This document shows, in pieces, positions 9,401 to 17,174 of a DNA stretch of 44,841 nucleotides. The notes under the pieces are model-generated. The model did not search any database, was not told where the DNA came from, and was given only the letters and a program-made list of their open reading frames with translations. Within the stretch, counting starts at the first letter, position 1. The number at the start of each line of letters is the position of its first letter. Source of the stretch: Cyanobacteria bacterium DS2.3.42 (GTDB lineage Bacteria; Cyanobacteriota; Vampirovibrionia; Obscuribacterales; Obscuribacteraceae); the NCBI GenBank assembly GCA_013823055.1, contig PNLN01000175.1, forward strand, positions 1 to 44,841, written 5' to 3'. The translations under genes and the position numbers were made by a program.

Positions 9401-9411
9401 TATAATGGGAG
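9401..9411 (+). promoter_or_regulatory. TATAAT overlapping a GGGAG ribosome binding site
   Basis: A perfect TATAAT (9401-9406) is followed at once by GGGAG (9407-9411) and then by TTG (9416) and GTG (9419) start codons. If TATAAT is a real -10, transcription would begin near 9413 and the mRNA would be almost leaderless, without the GGGAG. If GGGAG is used, the promoter must lie further upstream. No TTGACA-like -35 sits at the right distance. Confidence 0.3.
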
Positions 9412-9418
9412 CATCTTG

Positions 9419-10963
9419 GTGCAGAGCCGTCTCTATCCATTCAATAATCACTCAAGAAAATCACTCCTTCTTTCGACACTTGTGGCATCGAACATACTCT
9501 CTGGCGGCTGGCAGATAAAAGCTTTCGCTGAAACCAAGAAAGTCAGGGAAGACCCAACCGTGGTTGAAGCACGCACCTTGATTGAAGCCAACAAGGTCGC
9601 AGGTGCAGAAGCAAAACTCGCCGCAGCATTGCGCTCGAATCTTGCCAATGACAGTATTCGCATGCTTCATGCTGACACGCTCTACCAACTCGGGCGTTTT
9701 CACTTCGCTGCAGATGAAATCAAAGTCGTACTCGAGCACGAGCCGAACAACGCAGAAGCCGTCCTGTTAAGCGGCAAAATATTTCAGAGCATGCGACACT
9801 CGGTAGAAGCAATAGAAGCATACAAGAAATTTCAGTTGCTGAAACCCGATGATCCGCGCAGCCAGCAATACGGAGCCTTGATTGTCGTTCTGGAAACAGA
9901 AACGCGAAATGCAGCCCAAAAGAGACACACAGAGAATTCTGGCGATGATTATCTTGCCGCAGTTGCAGGCAGCAACCTGCTCAGATGGAAAGCCGATAAG
10001 CCGATTACTGTCTATGTGAAAGACGGAACGGGAGTTGAGGGTTATCGGACGGAATACGAAGAATCGCTTAGACAAGCCTTTGACGAATGGACAGAGGCGA
10101 CCGCAGGGAAGATCAAATTTGTATTCGTAACTGATCCCAGTACGGCTCAAATGTCTGTGCTTTGGACTAATGATTTGCATGCTCCGGCGATGACTGCAGA
10201 AGCTGGAATTGCCAGAACATCTTTCGGAGGCAATGGCATCGAAAATGCTGAAATCTCACTGCTCACTCTTGACCCACTGAAAGATGGACCCCTGGGAAAA
10301 AATCGCCTGTTCAATACTTGCTTGCACGAAATTGGCCATGCGCTTGGTCTGCAAGGGCATAGTCCTTACCCTGAAGACATCATGAGTGGAACACTAATTG
10401 TTCAACAAGGTCTTTCTCCGCGTGATATTCGCACCATTAATCGGCTCTACTCCAATGCAACCGTAGAAGAGCGTAAATTGCCTGACAAGGACGAATACGG
10501 TCGTCCCTTACCTCCGGCAGTTTTGTGTCAAAGGCATGTGCAGGAGGGCTCTGTAGCCGCCGGAAACAATCAGTTCGAGAAGGCTATCACTGAATTTGAA
10601 GCGGCACTGAAAATAGACCCGAAGCAAGAGCGCGCACGAGAGGGAATAGCCATTGCTTACAATAATATGGCAATCGAAAAAGACACGAATTCAGACAAAG
10701 CAGTAGAGTTATTCCGAAAGGCACTTTATTGGGATCCCACCTGCGATGTAGCTCGAGGAAACCTGAATTCCTATCTGCAATCAATGGGTATGGACCCGAA
10801 GTCTTTTGATGTTCGTGTAAAACTCGCCGAAAAGTGCTTGGAGCAGAAGGATACTCGTGGTGCTATTGTCGAGTATACAGAGGCGCTCATTTACAAAGCG
10901 GACGATGCTATTCGAAAAAAGCTTGAAACCCTGCAAGCAAGAAAAGCGCTTCCTCACTCTTAG
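9419..10963 (+). CDS. Secreted TPR protein with matrixin-like metalloprotease domain
   Basis: A 514-residue protein. A signal peptide-like start (LLLSTLVASNILSGGWQIKAFA) precedes TPR-type helices (about 40-160), a zincin domain with HEIGHALGLQGH near residue 303 (two zinc His, catalytic Glu, third His) and a following Met (DIMSG) that would form the met-turn. More TPR helices follow (about 370-510). The zinc motif is that of peptidase family M10 (matrixin). Proteolysis is inferred from intact metal and catalytic residues, while the TPR parts probably bind protein partners. Starts are GTG at 9419 (seven bases after GGGAG) or TTG at 9416. A related TPR-matrixin protein is encoded at 12073-13170 on the opposite strand. 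Confidence 0.85.
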   Translation: MQSRLYPFNNHSRKSLLLSTLVASNILSGGWQIKAFAETKKVREDPTVVEARTLIEANKVAGAEAKLAAALRSNLANDSIRMLHADTLYQLGRFHFAADEIKVVLEHEPNNAEAVLLSGKIFQSMRHSVEAIEAYKKFQLLKPDDPRSQQYGALIVVLETETRNAAQKRHTENSGDDYLAAVAGSNLLRWKADKPITVYVKDGTGVEGYRTEYEESLRQAFDEWTEATAGKIKFVFVTDPSTAQMSVLWTNDLHAPAMTAEAGIARTSFGGNGIENAEISLLTLDPLKDGPLGKNRLFNTCLHEIGHALGLQGHSPYPEDIMSGTLIVQQGLSPRDIRTINRLYSNATVEERKLPDKDEYGRPLPPAVLCQRHVQEGSVAAGNNQFEKAITEFEAALKIDPKQERAREGIAIAYNNMAIEKDTNSDKAVELFRKALYWDPTCDVARGNLNSYLQSMGMDPKSFDVRVKLAEKCLEQKDTRGAIVEYTEALIYKADDAIRKKLETLQARKALPHS

Positions 10964-10997
10964 AAGTTATGATCAGTTTGGCAAAAACGGGAGCATC

Positions 10998-11681
10998 CTA
11001 ATTTTCAACTTGCTCCGCTTTTTCTTGAAACTGCTCCCAAGATTGCACTGTGCTTTTGGGTGCAGGATGCTGTTTGTCATACACAATCAAAACATTAGTG
11101 AGGGGACGTCCGGCCTTAACGAGTATGGACCCGTTATAGGCAAGCGCGCGTGATGCACCTCCGTCCAAATTCATAGCTTCATAACAGCCAATCTTTTTCA
11201 TCAAATCGGCTTCCTTCTCCAGAGAAAGTCCATACATAAAAGTGACGAGATAGATGCGGTCTTTGCTGGCTGGATATCCGAGCGCCTGGCGTGGACCGAT
11301 CGTGAGCACATGTGAATCCGTGAATCCTTCAATATCCGGATGAACCCAGACTTCACCCTGCCTGAGCAATCGCGGTCCGCACGTCAAGGAGAACCAATGC
11401 TTATCCCATTGCGGTTGTCCTTCCGCGCGTGCCGTCACCATCTCCAGTTTGTTTTCGGCTCTAATACCAAGAGTGGTGCCATAATTTTCCCAGCGGCTGT
11501 ATTTAAGCACCTTACCGTCGGAAACTAAATTGCCCATGACCCGCTGCTCTTTGTCCTTGCTGAAAAAGGTTCCATTCATCAGCACGGCGCCTTTGTGGGC
11601 GGCAACAAAAGACTCAAAGTTTTCCGCACCATAAGAAACACTTGCGCTGTTAGCCTCCTTTGCGTTGTGAGGCAAAAGCAC
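10998..11681 (-). CDS. Phosphodiester glycosidase domain (NAGPA family), 5' part lost to a frame break
   Basis: The 227 residues from GTG 11681 match the phosphodiester glycosidase family: MNGTFF early, LTCGPRLL, GPRQALGY and the signature CYEAMNLDGGASRAL near the C-terminus. Family members remove sugars from phosphodiester-linked glycans, as in the human uncovering enzyme. The reading frame is open upstream to 11774 and encodes what looks like the missing first strands (FVKRKIDGIPFYQTTIDLTD), but no start codon lies there. The adjacent lipoprotein ORF (11753-12076) is in the -1 frame relative to it. Adding one A at 11770-11774 would join both into a 359-residue lipoprotein. The GTG start is therefore probably artificial, and the gene is either a frameshift mutant, a sequencing error or a recoded gene. 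Confidence 0.75.
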   Translation of the reverse strand: MLLPHNAKEANSASVSYGAENFESFVAAHKGAVLMNGTFFSKDKEQRVMGNLVSDGKVLKYSRWENYGTTLGIRAENKLEMVTARAEGQPQWDKHWFSLTCGPRLLRQGEVWVHPDIEGFTDSHVLTIGPRQALGYPASKDRIYLVTFMYGLSLEKEADLMKKIGCYEAMNLDGGASRALAYNGSILVKAGRPLTNVLIVYDKQHPAPKSTVQSWEQFQEKAEQVEN

Positions 11682-11752
11682 CGAAAGATAGGTGTCATCG
11701 TCAGTTAAATCAATTGTCGTTTGATAAAACGGAATTCCATCGATTTTTCGCT

Positions 11753-12076
11753 TTACGAATTTGACCGGATTTTTCTACCCCTGATTCTCTTATTCGCTTT
11801 CTGTGGCGGTGGTACGAAAAAAGGCGGCGGCTCAGGCAGTCCGACCTCTGCCAATTCCTCCTTAGTGGGCGGCGGGATCGAAAATCGTGGAGGCTCGGGC
11901 CACTGAGTTTTTACTCCCTGAGTTGGTTGCCCCGGCGTCTCAATCGGTGTTGGACGCATCAGCTCTTTAAACTTTTCCTCAAGCACACTGCACCCACTCA
12001 ATAGAAGCAAGCTGCTGACCGCCAGACTGAGCCGGAAAACACTTCTAGAAGCAGAGGTCCTTGTCTTACGCATCAT
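11753..12076 (-). CDS. Lipoprotein signal plus Pro-rich linker, likely N-terminal part of the glycosidase
   Basis: The 107-residue ORF starts with a textbook lipoprotein signal: basic n-region, hydrophobic core (LSLAVSSLLLLSGC) and lipobox LSGC with Cys29. A short helical part (VLEEKFKELM) and a Pro-rich linker follow (PPRFSIPPPTKEE, PPPFFVPPP). It ends abruptly in a basic tail just where the glycosidase frame begins. Its ATG overlaps the stop of the upstream TPR-matrixin gene (ATGATG over TGA at 12073), so translation is coupled. On its own it would be a small anchored linker with no domain. With a one-base correction it becomes the membrane anchor of the phosphodiester glycosidase. I favour a single broken gene over two genes. 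Confidence 0.65.
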   Translation of the reverse strand: MMRKTRTSASRSVFRLSLAVSSLLLLSGCSVLEEKFKELMRPTPIETPGQPTQGVKTQWPEPPRFSIPPPTKEELAEVGLPEPPPFFVPPPQKANKRIRGRKIRSNS

Positions 12077-13170
12077 CGTCCTAGCGTCGTATAGAGGTCG
12101 CCAGGCGGCAATTCGTAGAGCGCGCGCAGTGTTGCGTAGTCATTCTTGGTAACTGCCGTATTGCTCGAAAATGAAGTCATCTCCCGGTAACTGACCGTCT
12201 TTCCTTGCCCACACATCAAGTCATCGATATTGTTGCTGTGCTGGGTCAATCCGAGCACATGCCCAAATTCATGCGCGCTCGTCTTGCGCAATTCGGTAGG
12301 CACTCGCGAGCCCCACTTCCTCAAATACTCTGTCTCGATATGCACTATGCAACGCGCATTCGGTGTTCTCGTCCAGGGATAGAATGTTCGGCCAACACTG
12401 CCGGCACCGCTTTCCGGGCACCAGAAATATAATACATCTGCTTTGGTAGGATCATCGACAAATTCAAATGAAACGATGCCTTCACTGGCTACCCAACCCC
12501 AGTCGTTGATACCATTTTTGACCATATCTCGATATTGGGGAACGTAGTGGACAACAGTTTCTAATCGTTTGAAAAAAGCTGGGCTATCAAACATCGAATA
12601 TAGAGCTTTGCATTTGTTCGAATCAAGCTCTGGTCCAACAAAGCCACGCGGAAGCTGCAACCCGTCGGAGACCCAGACCTTGATTGGACCTTTTCCTTTC
12701 TCCCAGCGCATCAATTTACCGTTTTCCACCTGAGAATAGGGCTCGATGCCGTGGAATTCTCTGCGCCACTGTTTTAAAGACTTCATGGCCAGGTTACTGA
12801 ACTCCGAGTTGGGCGAAGTCATCACGACCACACGGCAAAGTGCATGTTCAGCGGTTTTTATATCATTAGCATAAAGAGCAGCGGCACCCAAATAGAAATT
12901 GACGGAAACATCATCGGGATTAAGTGCAAAACACTGTTTGAAAAGCTTCGTCGCCTCAACATAGTTGCGTTGCAGATAAAAACCAAATGCCCTTTTCATT
13001 AACGCTTCTGCGTTCGGAGTCGCAGTTTTAGCCTTCTTTCGAGTGGAAGGGGAAACGCGTGCGCAAGCAGGTTTTGCACCAATAGTGGTGCCGCCTGAAA
13101 TAACGCCGATTGCAATTGCAAATGCGACGTGCTTTCGAAATGTTGTCTTTGTTTTCTCAATCGAACTCAA
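12073..13170 (-). CDS. Secreted TPR protein with matrixin-like metalloprotease domain (second copy)
   Basis: A 365-residue protein with a basic, hydrophobic N-terminus ending near ACARV (signal peptide), then two or three TPR helices (FGFYLQRNYVEATKLFKQCF, VNFYLGAAALYANDIKTAE), a linker and a zincin domain. The motif HEFGHVLGLTQHS starts at His300, with Met of DDLMCG as probable met-turn. It resembles the protein at 9419-10963 in order of parts and in the strand entering the domain (LMRWEKGKGPIKVWV against LLRWKADKPITVYV). It is shorter and lacks the C-terminal TPR block. It is the first gene of a coupled unit with the lipoprotein/glycosidase, so a joint role in modifying envelope glycoproteins or glycans is possible but only inferred. 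Confidence 0.83.
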   Translation of the reverse strand: MSSIEKTKTTFRKHVAFAIAIGVISGGTTIGAKPACARVSPSTRKKAKTATPNAEALMKRAFGFYLQRNYVEATKLFKQCFALNPDDVSVNFYLGAAALYANDIKTAEHALCRVVVMTSPNSEFSNLAMKSLKQWRREFHGIEPYSQVENGKLMRWEKGKGPIKVWVSDGLQLPRGFVGPELDSNKCKALYSMFDSPAFFKRLETVVHYVPQYRDMVKNGINDWGWVASEGIVSFEFVDDPTKADVLYFWCPESGAGSVGRTFYPWTRTPNARCIVHIETEYLRKWGSRVPTELRKTSAHEFGHVLGLTQHSNNIDDLMCGQGKTVSYREMTSFSSNTAVTKNDYATLRALYELPPGDLYTTLGR

Positions 13171-13262
13171 AACAGTTTACCCACAAACTCTGACGGCACT
13201 TTCATGTTTCACATTATCCAGCATAGCCGCCTAATATTGTGAAGCAACGGGATTAACCCCAA

Positions 13263-13880
13263 TTACGATTTCATCGCCGCATCAAACACTAATGCCTGCA
13301 ATTGCGCCGGGTCACTTTCCATTTCGTCTATAGCGTAAGACCTGACCGTCATACCGAATTTCAACAGAGACGGAATCGTTTCTTCCTGCACTCTGTCAGA
13401 TACACCGCGCAAGTCGTGCAGAATTTCGCAATACGACATCGTACCGACTATTGCTCTGGTATGACCAAGAATGATCTCGGCGATGGTCTGAGAAGTTTGA
13501 TTGTCAGAGGTCTCGAGAAAACATTCGGCGGCAGTCATTACGCTGACAGGATCAGGCTTAACGTTGACCTGAGCAACCGCATTAAACTTGATGGGAGAAC
13601 CGTCTTTTGTGATGTACGGCGTCTTTGGCTCCAACTGAATTGGTCTGCATTCGAGACCGACATACCGGCAGTTTTGAATAATAGGAAACACTGGTGTTCC
13701 ACCGCCGATCAGTACTTTATGTCGAGCGCCCGCGACGCTGTCAGAAGCAAGCATACCGGAAACAATCATCGCTTGGTTGGGCCCACAGGTTTTATAAAGC
13801 GAGCTAGTCATCCACACAAAGAAACCCGAGCTCACAACTAACGCCGCCACGATACCTGCAACGCCAATTTCCATGCCCAT
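13263..13880 (-). CDS. Short SPFH/band-7 (flotillin-like) membrane protein
   Basis: A 205-residue protein with one N-terminal membrane segment (GVAGIVAALVVSSGFFVW) and an SPFH-like domain. Flotillin-type features are YKTCGPNQAMIVSG, GGGTPVFPIIQ, ITKDGSPIKFNAVAQVNV and a helix with the AEIILGHTRAIVGTMS pattern, followed by LHDLRGVSDRVQEE and GMTVRSYAIDEM. The family scaffolds membrane microdomains. Flotillins usually exceed 400 residues because of a long Ala/Glu coiled coil, which is absent here. The stop is followed by 92 intergenic bases, so the shortness is not an obvious frameshift. The start has AGGAG ten bases upstream. It diverges from the GNAT gene. Confidence 0.85.
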   Translation of the reverse strand: MGMEIGVAGIVAALVVSSGFFVWMTSSLYKTCGPNQAMIVSGMLASDSVAGARHKVLIGGGTPVFPIIQNCRYVGLECRPIQLEPKTPYITKDGSPIKFNAVAQVNVKPDPVSVMTAAECFLETSDNQTSQTIAEIILGHTRAIVGTMSYCEILHDLRGVSDRVQEETIPSLLKFGMTVRSYAIDEMESDPAQLQALVFDAAMKS

Positions 13881-14013
13881 AATAAAATACTCCTGTGAGA
13901 CGTTGAGCCCTGTGTATCACGGACTCGCCTTAGTCGATTTCTTGTTTTTCAAACTTGCAAACTATATTTCTCGATCTTAGCGAAACGCCATTCAATCGCC
14001 CGAATTCTCATCA

Positions 14014-14072
14014 AATGATCATTATCTTGACAAAATCATAAGGCTGCCAACCAGCTATCATTGATGATCAAT
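14014..14072. promoter_or_regulatory. Two short palindromes in the SPFH/GNAT divergent region
   Basis: AATGATCATT (14014-14023) is a perfect 10-bp palindrome, and ATTGATGATCAAT (14060-14072) is a 6-bp inverted repeat with one central base. Both lie between divergent start codons and flank a TTGACA (14027-14032). They could be operator sites for a small repressor, but AT-rich palindromes of this size also occur by chance. Confidence 0.25.
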
Positions 14073-14101
14073 TCAAAAGCAAACGAAAAGGATCAATTAC
14101 C

Positions 14102-14602
14102 TTGGAATCGCTTCTCATTCGGCCGGGTGTTTTTAGCGACTTACCGCAGCTGACCGAAATTTATAACTACTACATTATCAATACGAACATTGCTTTCGAT
14201 ACTGAGGCAATGACTATCGATGATTACAAGCCATGGTTCGACAAATATTCCGATACCGGTCCTTATCGGCTGTTTGTCGCGGAGCTGGACGGAGAAGTAG
14301 TAGGTAGCGCCGGCAGCAGACAGTACAGAGACCACCCCGCATTTGTGGAAACAGTCGAATTTGGCATTTATCTAAATTCAAAAGCAAAAGGAAATGGGTT
14401 AGGCAAAAAGCTCTACACCGCCTTATTCGAAGCATTGAAGGGAGAGAAAATACACCTCGTCGTCGCCGGAGTAGCATTGCCCAATCCAGCTTCAGTCGCG
14501 TTGCACAAATCAATGGGATTTACTGAAGTAGGAGTGTTCGATCAATACGCGCAAAAGCACGGACAGTACATTAGCTCTATGTGGCTTCAAAAGCGCGTTT
14601 AG
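14102..14602 (+). CDS. GNAT family N-acetyltransferase (phosphinothricin acetyltransferase-like)
   Basis: A 166-residue protein with the layout of the Pat/MnaT subgroup: IRPGVFSDLPQLTEIYN at the N-terminus, YRLFVAELDGEVVGSAGSRQY, VEFGIYLNSKAKGNGLGKKL (the acetyl-CoA phosphate-binding turn, in the Q/R-x-x-G-x-G/A style) and VALPNPASVALHKSMGF. These enzymes acetylate the amino group of small molecules such as phosphinothricin or methionine analogues. The true substrate is unknown. The start is TTG at 14102 with AAGGA about ten bases upstream, and an ATG further upstream is out of frame. The stop (TAG, 14600-14602) abuts the stop of the convergent 811-residue gene with no base between them. Confidence 0.9.
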   Translation: MESLLIRPGVFSDLPQLTEIYNYYIINTNIAFDTEAMTIDDYKPWFDKYSDTGPYRLFVAELDGEVVGSAGSRQYRDHPAFVETVEFGIYLNSKAKGNGLGKKLYTALFEALKGEKIHLVVAGVALPNPASVALHKSMGFTEVGVFDQYAQKHGQYISSMWLQKRV

Positions 14603-17038
14603 TTATCTGCGTCGTCCTAGTCTGCGGCAGATTCCACCTCTGCAGCACTGTTGGCGAACGCATTCCTGGCTATAGCACGCACCGCTATTACATCTCATTC
14701 GATCGCATGTGCCTTGAGAAAGATTGGAAGTGTATTCGGTTCTCTTTTCTGTGACTTTGACCGGATCTCCAGCGGTATGCGCACGCGCAAGTTTGTCCTT
14801 GATTTGATCGGCAGAAATGGAAGCAGCCTTTTCAGAGTCTTTTATCAATTGCTCGACATTTACTCCGGCTTTCTTCAGTTCTTCTCCGAAAGCCTGATTG
14901 CCTTTCAGTTCAGGCGCAGATTTGTACGCGTCTCTCAAGACCTCTAACCCGGCTGCCATCATCGCCGCTTGCTTCTCTGGTTTGGCGAGAGCGCTTGCAC
15001 TTCTGACCATGTCCAGTCCGAGTTCCGCTCGTAGCAAAAGCGGTGCATTTTCCAGTTCGTTGAGAGTCTGCAACTCCTTGTCTCTGGCGGCTTTATCAGG
15101 GATGGCAGCTATCTCTTTGCGCCTTTGTGCAAGCAGATCGGGTCTAGCTTGCGAAGCTGATTGAAGGGCTTGCACAAATTTGTCCTGGCGTGCCTTCCAA
15201 CTGGCAGCATCAGTAACCGGCATTTGCAATGCTGCTTCTCTGGTCGCCTTGATTTGTTCGCTGAGCGCCTTTGCACTTTCGGAATTCATCGACAGTCTAA
15301 ATTCTTTGGCATGCGCGGCAGTTGCATCACTGGCCAGCGATGCTTTGGCGGCCACTTCCTGGTTGATGTTTGAATTCCAGTGGAAGCTGGTTACTTTTTC
15401 CGGTGCCGGATATCCAGTCGTGTCGGCTTTGAGCGATTGAACGCTGGTCAATACTTTATTGGTTTCGCTGCCACCGCAGGCCTTGATGCTGGTGTCGATC
15501 CAACTCTGCCACTCTTTCATCTTGGCGTTGTTAGGATCGGCTTTAACGCTGGCATCGACTTTGTCACGATCGACCACAAGGAATTTGAGTTTGGGATTTT
15601 CCTCTTGCAGTTTTTTGACGTTTTTAATCGCCTCTTCACTGCCTGGTATACCGCGTCCGACAACTACTATTGCCACTCCGGCTCCTGCCTTTGCAGCCTC
15701 TTTGTAGGCTTCACCGAAGTTGTCGATTGTGAATGCGCCGGTGTCTTTGATCGACTGACCGAACGCATCAAGTTTTTCGGCCTTATCTTTTGCTTCTGCA
15801 GGAGTTTCTGCTGGAGTCGGTTTTTCCAAATCGGTCGGACCTTTCGGTCCATCTATTGGAGTGGCAGGCTCCGCAGGTTTTTGAACTTCGAGCGGCTTTA
15901 CGACAGGTTTTTCAACAGGTTTTTCGACAGGTTTTGCCACAGGTTGTTCAACCGGCTTTTCAGGCTTAACTACCGGCTCCAGAACGATCTGCTGCTGTTG
16001 CATCATGCGCAGCATCATTTGATCTCTAATTTGTTTCTGGACCTGAGGTGGGAGTCCTTCTATCCCGGCTCTATTAAAGTCCCTTCTGAGGTTTTGAATC
16101 GAACCATAATCTTCTAAGCGAAATTCTCCATTGGTAGCCTGACCGGGAAGCTTTAGCCGTAAGTTAGGACCCAATAGTGAATCCTGACCATTGAGTGAAT
16201 CTTGTCCGTAAGGATCTCTGCGCCTGGCACCAAGCGGATCCAGAAGATCCAAACCATTTCTATTTCTACTATTAGGATTTAGGAGCGCATCCAAAGGATT
16301 GTTCCTATTTCTGCCCGATGGATCCAGAAGAGCATCTAGCGGACTTCTTTGTTTAAACGGATCATTGAAAATGAGGTCGCGCTGGCTGTTGCGGTTTCGA
16401 CTTGATGGATCCATCCATGTAGTCGCATCCCTGGGATCATAACCGTCTCTGTAATCGCGTCCCTCACCAGGCAAACGCAACTGATGGCGGCTTTTCGATT
16501 CAAATTCCTGGCGCCTGGCCGGATCGAAGTGAAGCCGACCCTTCGGATCGAGAATCACACTACCTGACGGATCGAGGCTCAAACATCCGGGCGGTGCAAG
16601 ACCGTCACCGGCATCAAATCTGAGTTGCCCGCCCGGCTCGAGGCGAAGTTGCCTGCCGTCTAGACGCAGCTGTGGTATGGAAAGATCGCGCTCCGGGGGT
16701 CCCATCGCACCATCGCCTCTAAGCTTGGGGTCGGTGCCGCCATCTTTTTTTCTAAAGTTATCCAGCACTATTGGAATTCGAAAGTCCAGCTGCTCGACTC
16801 CTTCTCCATTTCTCTTACCGGAGCCCCGCCCCTGCAACTCAGGATGTTCTTTGATATAGGCGGCAGATTCTTTCGGATACAACTCTGTAAAGTCTGCAAG
16901 CGACAACTGCTGGCAACTTTTATCAGTGCAAAGGATCACCCTGTCCGGGCTGCTTTCGTCTTGCTTAACTTTAAACGGTTCCTGGAATACAGCTCGCGTC
17001 TCGCTACGCGTCGGAGCAAATTCTGCGGGTTGTGCCAT
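14603..17038 (-). CDS. Large low-complexity protein with possible thioredoxin-like segment and Cys-periodic tail
   Basis: An 811-residue protein of unknown family with no signal peptide. In order: a charged N-terminal part; about 90-180 with repeated short strands (QLRLEPGGQLRFD, LSLDPSGSVILD); about 205-300 with a 15-residue tandem repeat (PLDALLDPSGRNRNN then PLDALLNPNSRNRNG); a Pro/Lys/Val/Glu repeat (KPVEKPVEKPVVKP) at about 365-385; a globular stretch at about 435-545 that could be thioredoxin-like without a CxxC (VAIVVVGRGIPGSEEAI, LKFLVVDRDKV); and a helical, Ala-rich part. The last 35 residues carry seven Cys, six of them at exact five-residue spacing (778, 783, 788, 793, 798 and, after Cys799, 804). 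Function is unknown. A scaffold or surface protein is a guess. Confidence 0.75.
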   Translation of the reverse strand: MAQPAEFAPTRSETRAVFQEPFKVKQDESSPDRVILCTDKSCQQLSLADFTELYPKESAAYIKEHPELQGRGSGKRNGEGVEQLDFRIPIVLDNFRKKDGGTDPKLRGDGAMGPPERDLSIPQLRLDGRQLRLEPGGQLRFDAGDGLAPPGCLSLDPSGSVILDPKGRLHFDPARRQEFESKSRHQLRLPGEGRDYRDGYDPRDATTWMDPSSRNRNSQRDLIFNDPFKQRSPLDALLDPSGRNRNNPLDALLNPNSRNRNGLDLLDPLGARRRDPYGQDSLNGQDSLLGPNLRLKLPGQATNGEFRLEDYGSIQNLRRDFNRAGIEGLPPQVQKQIRDQMMLRMMQQQQIVLEPVVKPEKPVEQPVAKPVEKPVEKPVVKPLEVQKPAEPATPIDGPKGPTDLEKPTPAETPAEAKDKAEKLDAFGQSIKDTGAFTIDNFGEAYKEAAKAGAGVAIVVVGRGIPGSEEAIKNVKKLQEENPKLKFLVVDRDKVDASVKADPNNAKMKEWQSWIDTSIKACGGSETNKVLTSVQSLKADTTGYPAPEKVTSFHWNSNINQEVAAKASLASDATAAHAKEFRLSMNSESAKALSEQIKATREAALQMPVTDAASWKARQDKFVQALQSASQARPDLLAQRRKEIAAIPDKAARDKELQTLNELENAPLLLRAELGLDMVRSASALAKPEKQAAMMAAGLEVLRDAYKSAPELKGNQAFGEELKKAGVNVEQLIKDSEKAASISADQIKDKLARAHTAGDPVKVTEKRTEYTSNLSQGTCDRMRCNSGACYSQECVRQQCCRGGICRRLGRRR

Positions 17039-17174
17039 CTGGTGAGCATCCTGGGTGGGGTTATTAGAATGCTAAATGAGAGTTGTTTCACTTTCATTGC
17101 AAACCCGCTCAGGTAATACCGGCGCGCCTTTTTAGCAACGAAAAGCGGCGCTTTCCGAATTAAAACACCGAAAA

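Noticed and set aside
11767-11780. Programmed -1 ribosomal frameshifting at the A-run
   Set aside because: The heptamer A-AAA-ATC allows only the P-site codon to re-pair fully, and I see no clear downstream structure; an indel is simpler. Left as an option in the finding.
15380-16117. Long plus-strand frame (245 codons) antisense to the 811-residue gene
   Set aside because: Phe/Arg/Cys-rich composition and no start signal; it is the mirror of the Pro/Lys/Glu-rich coding strand.
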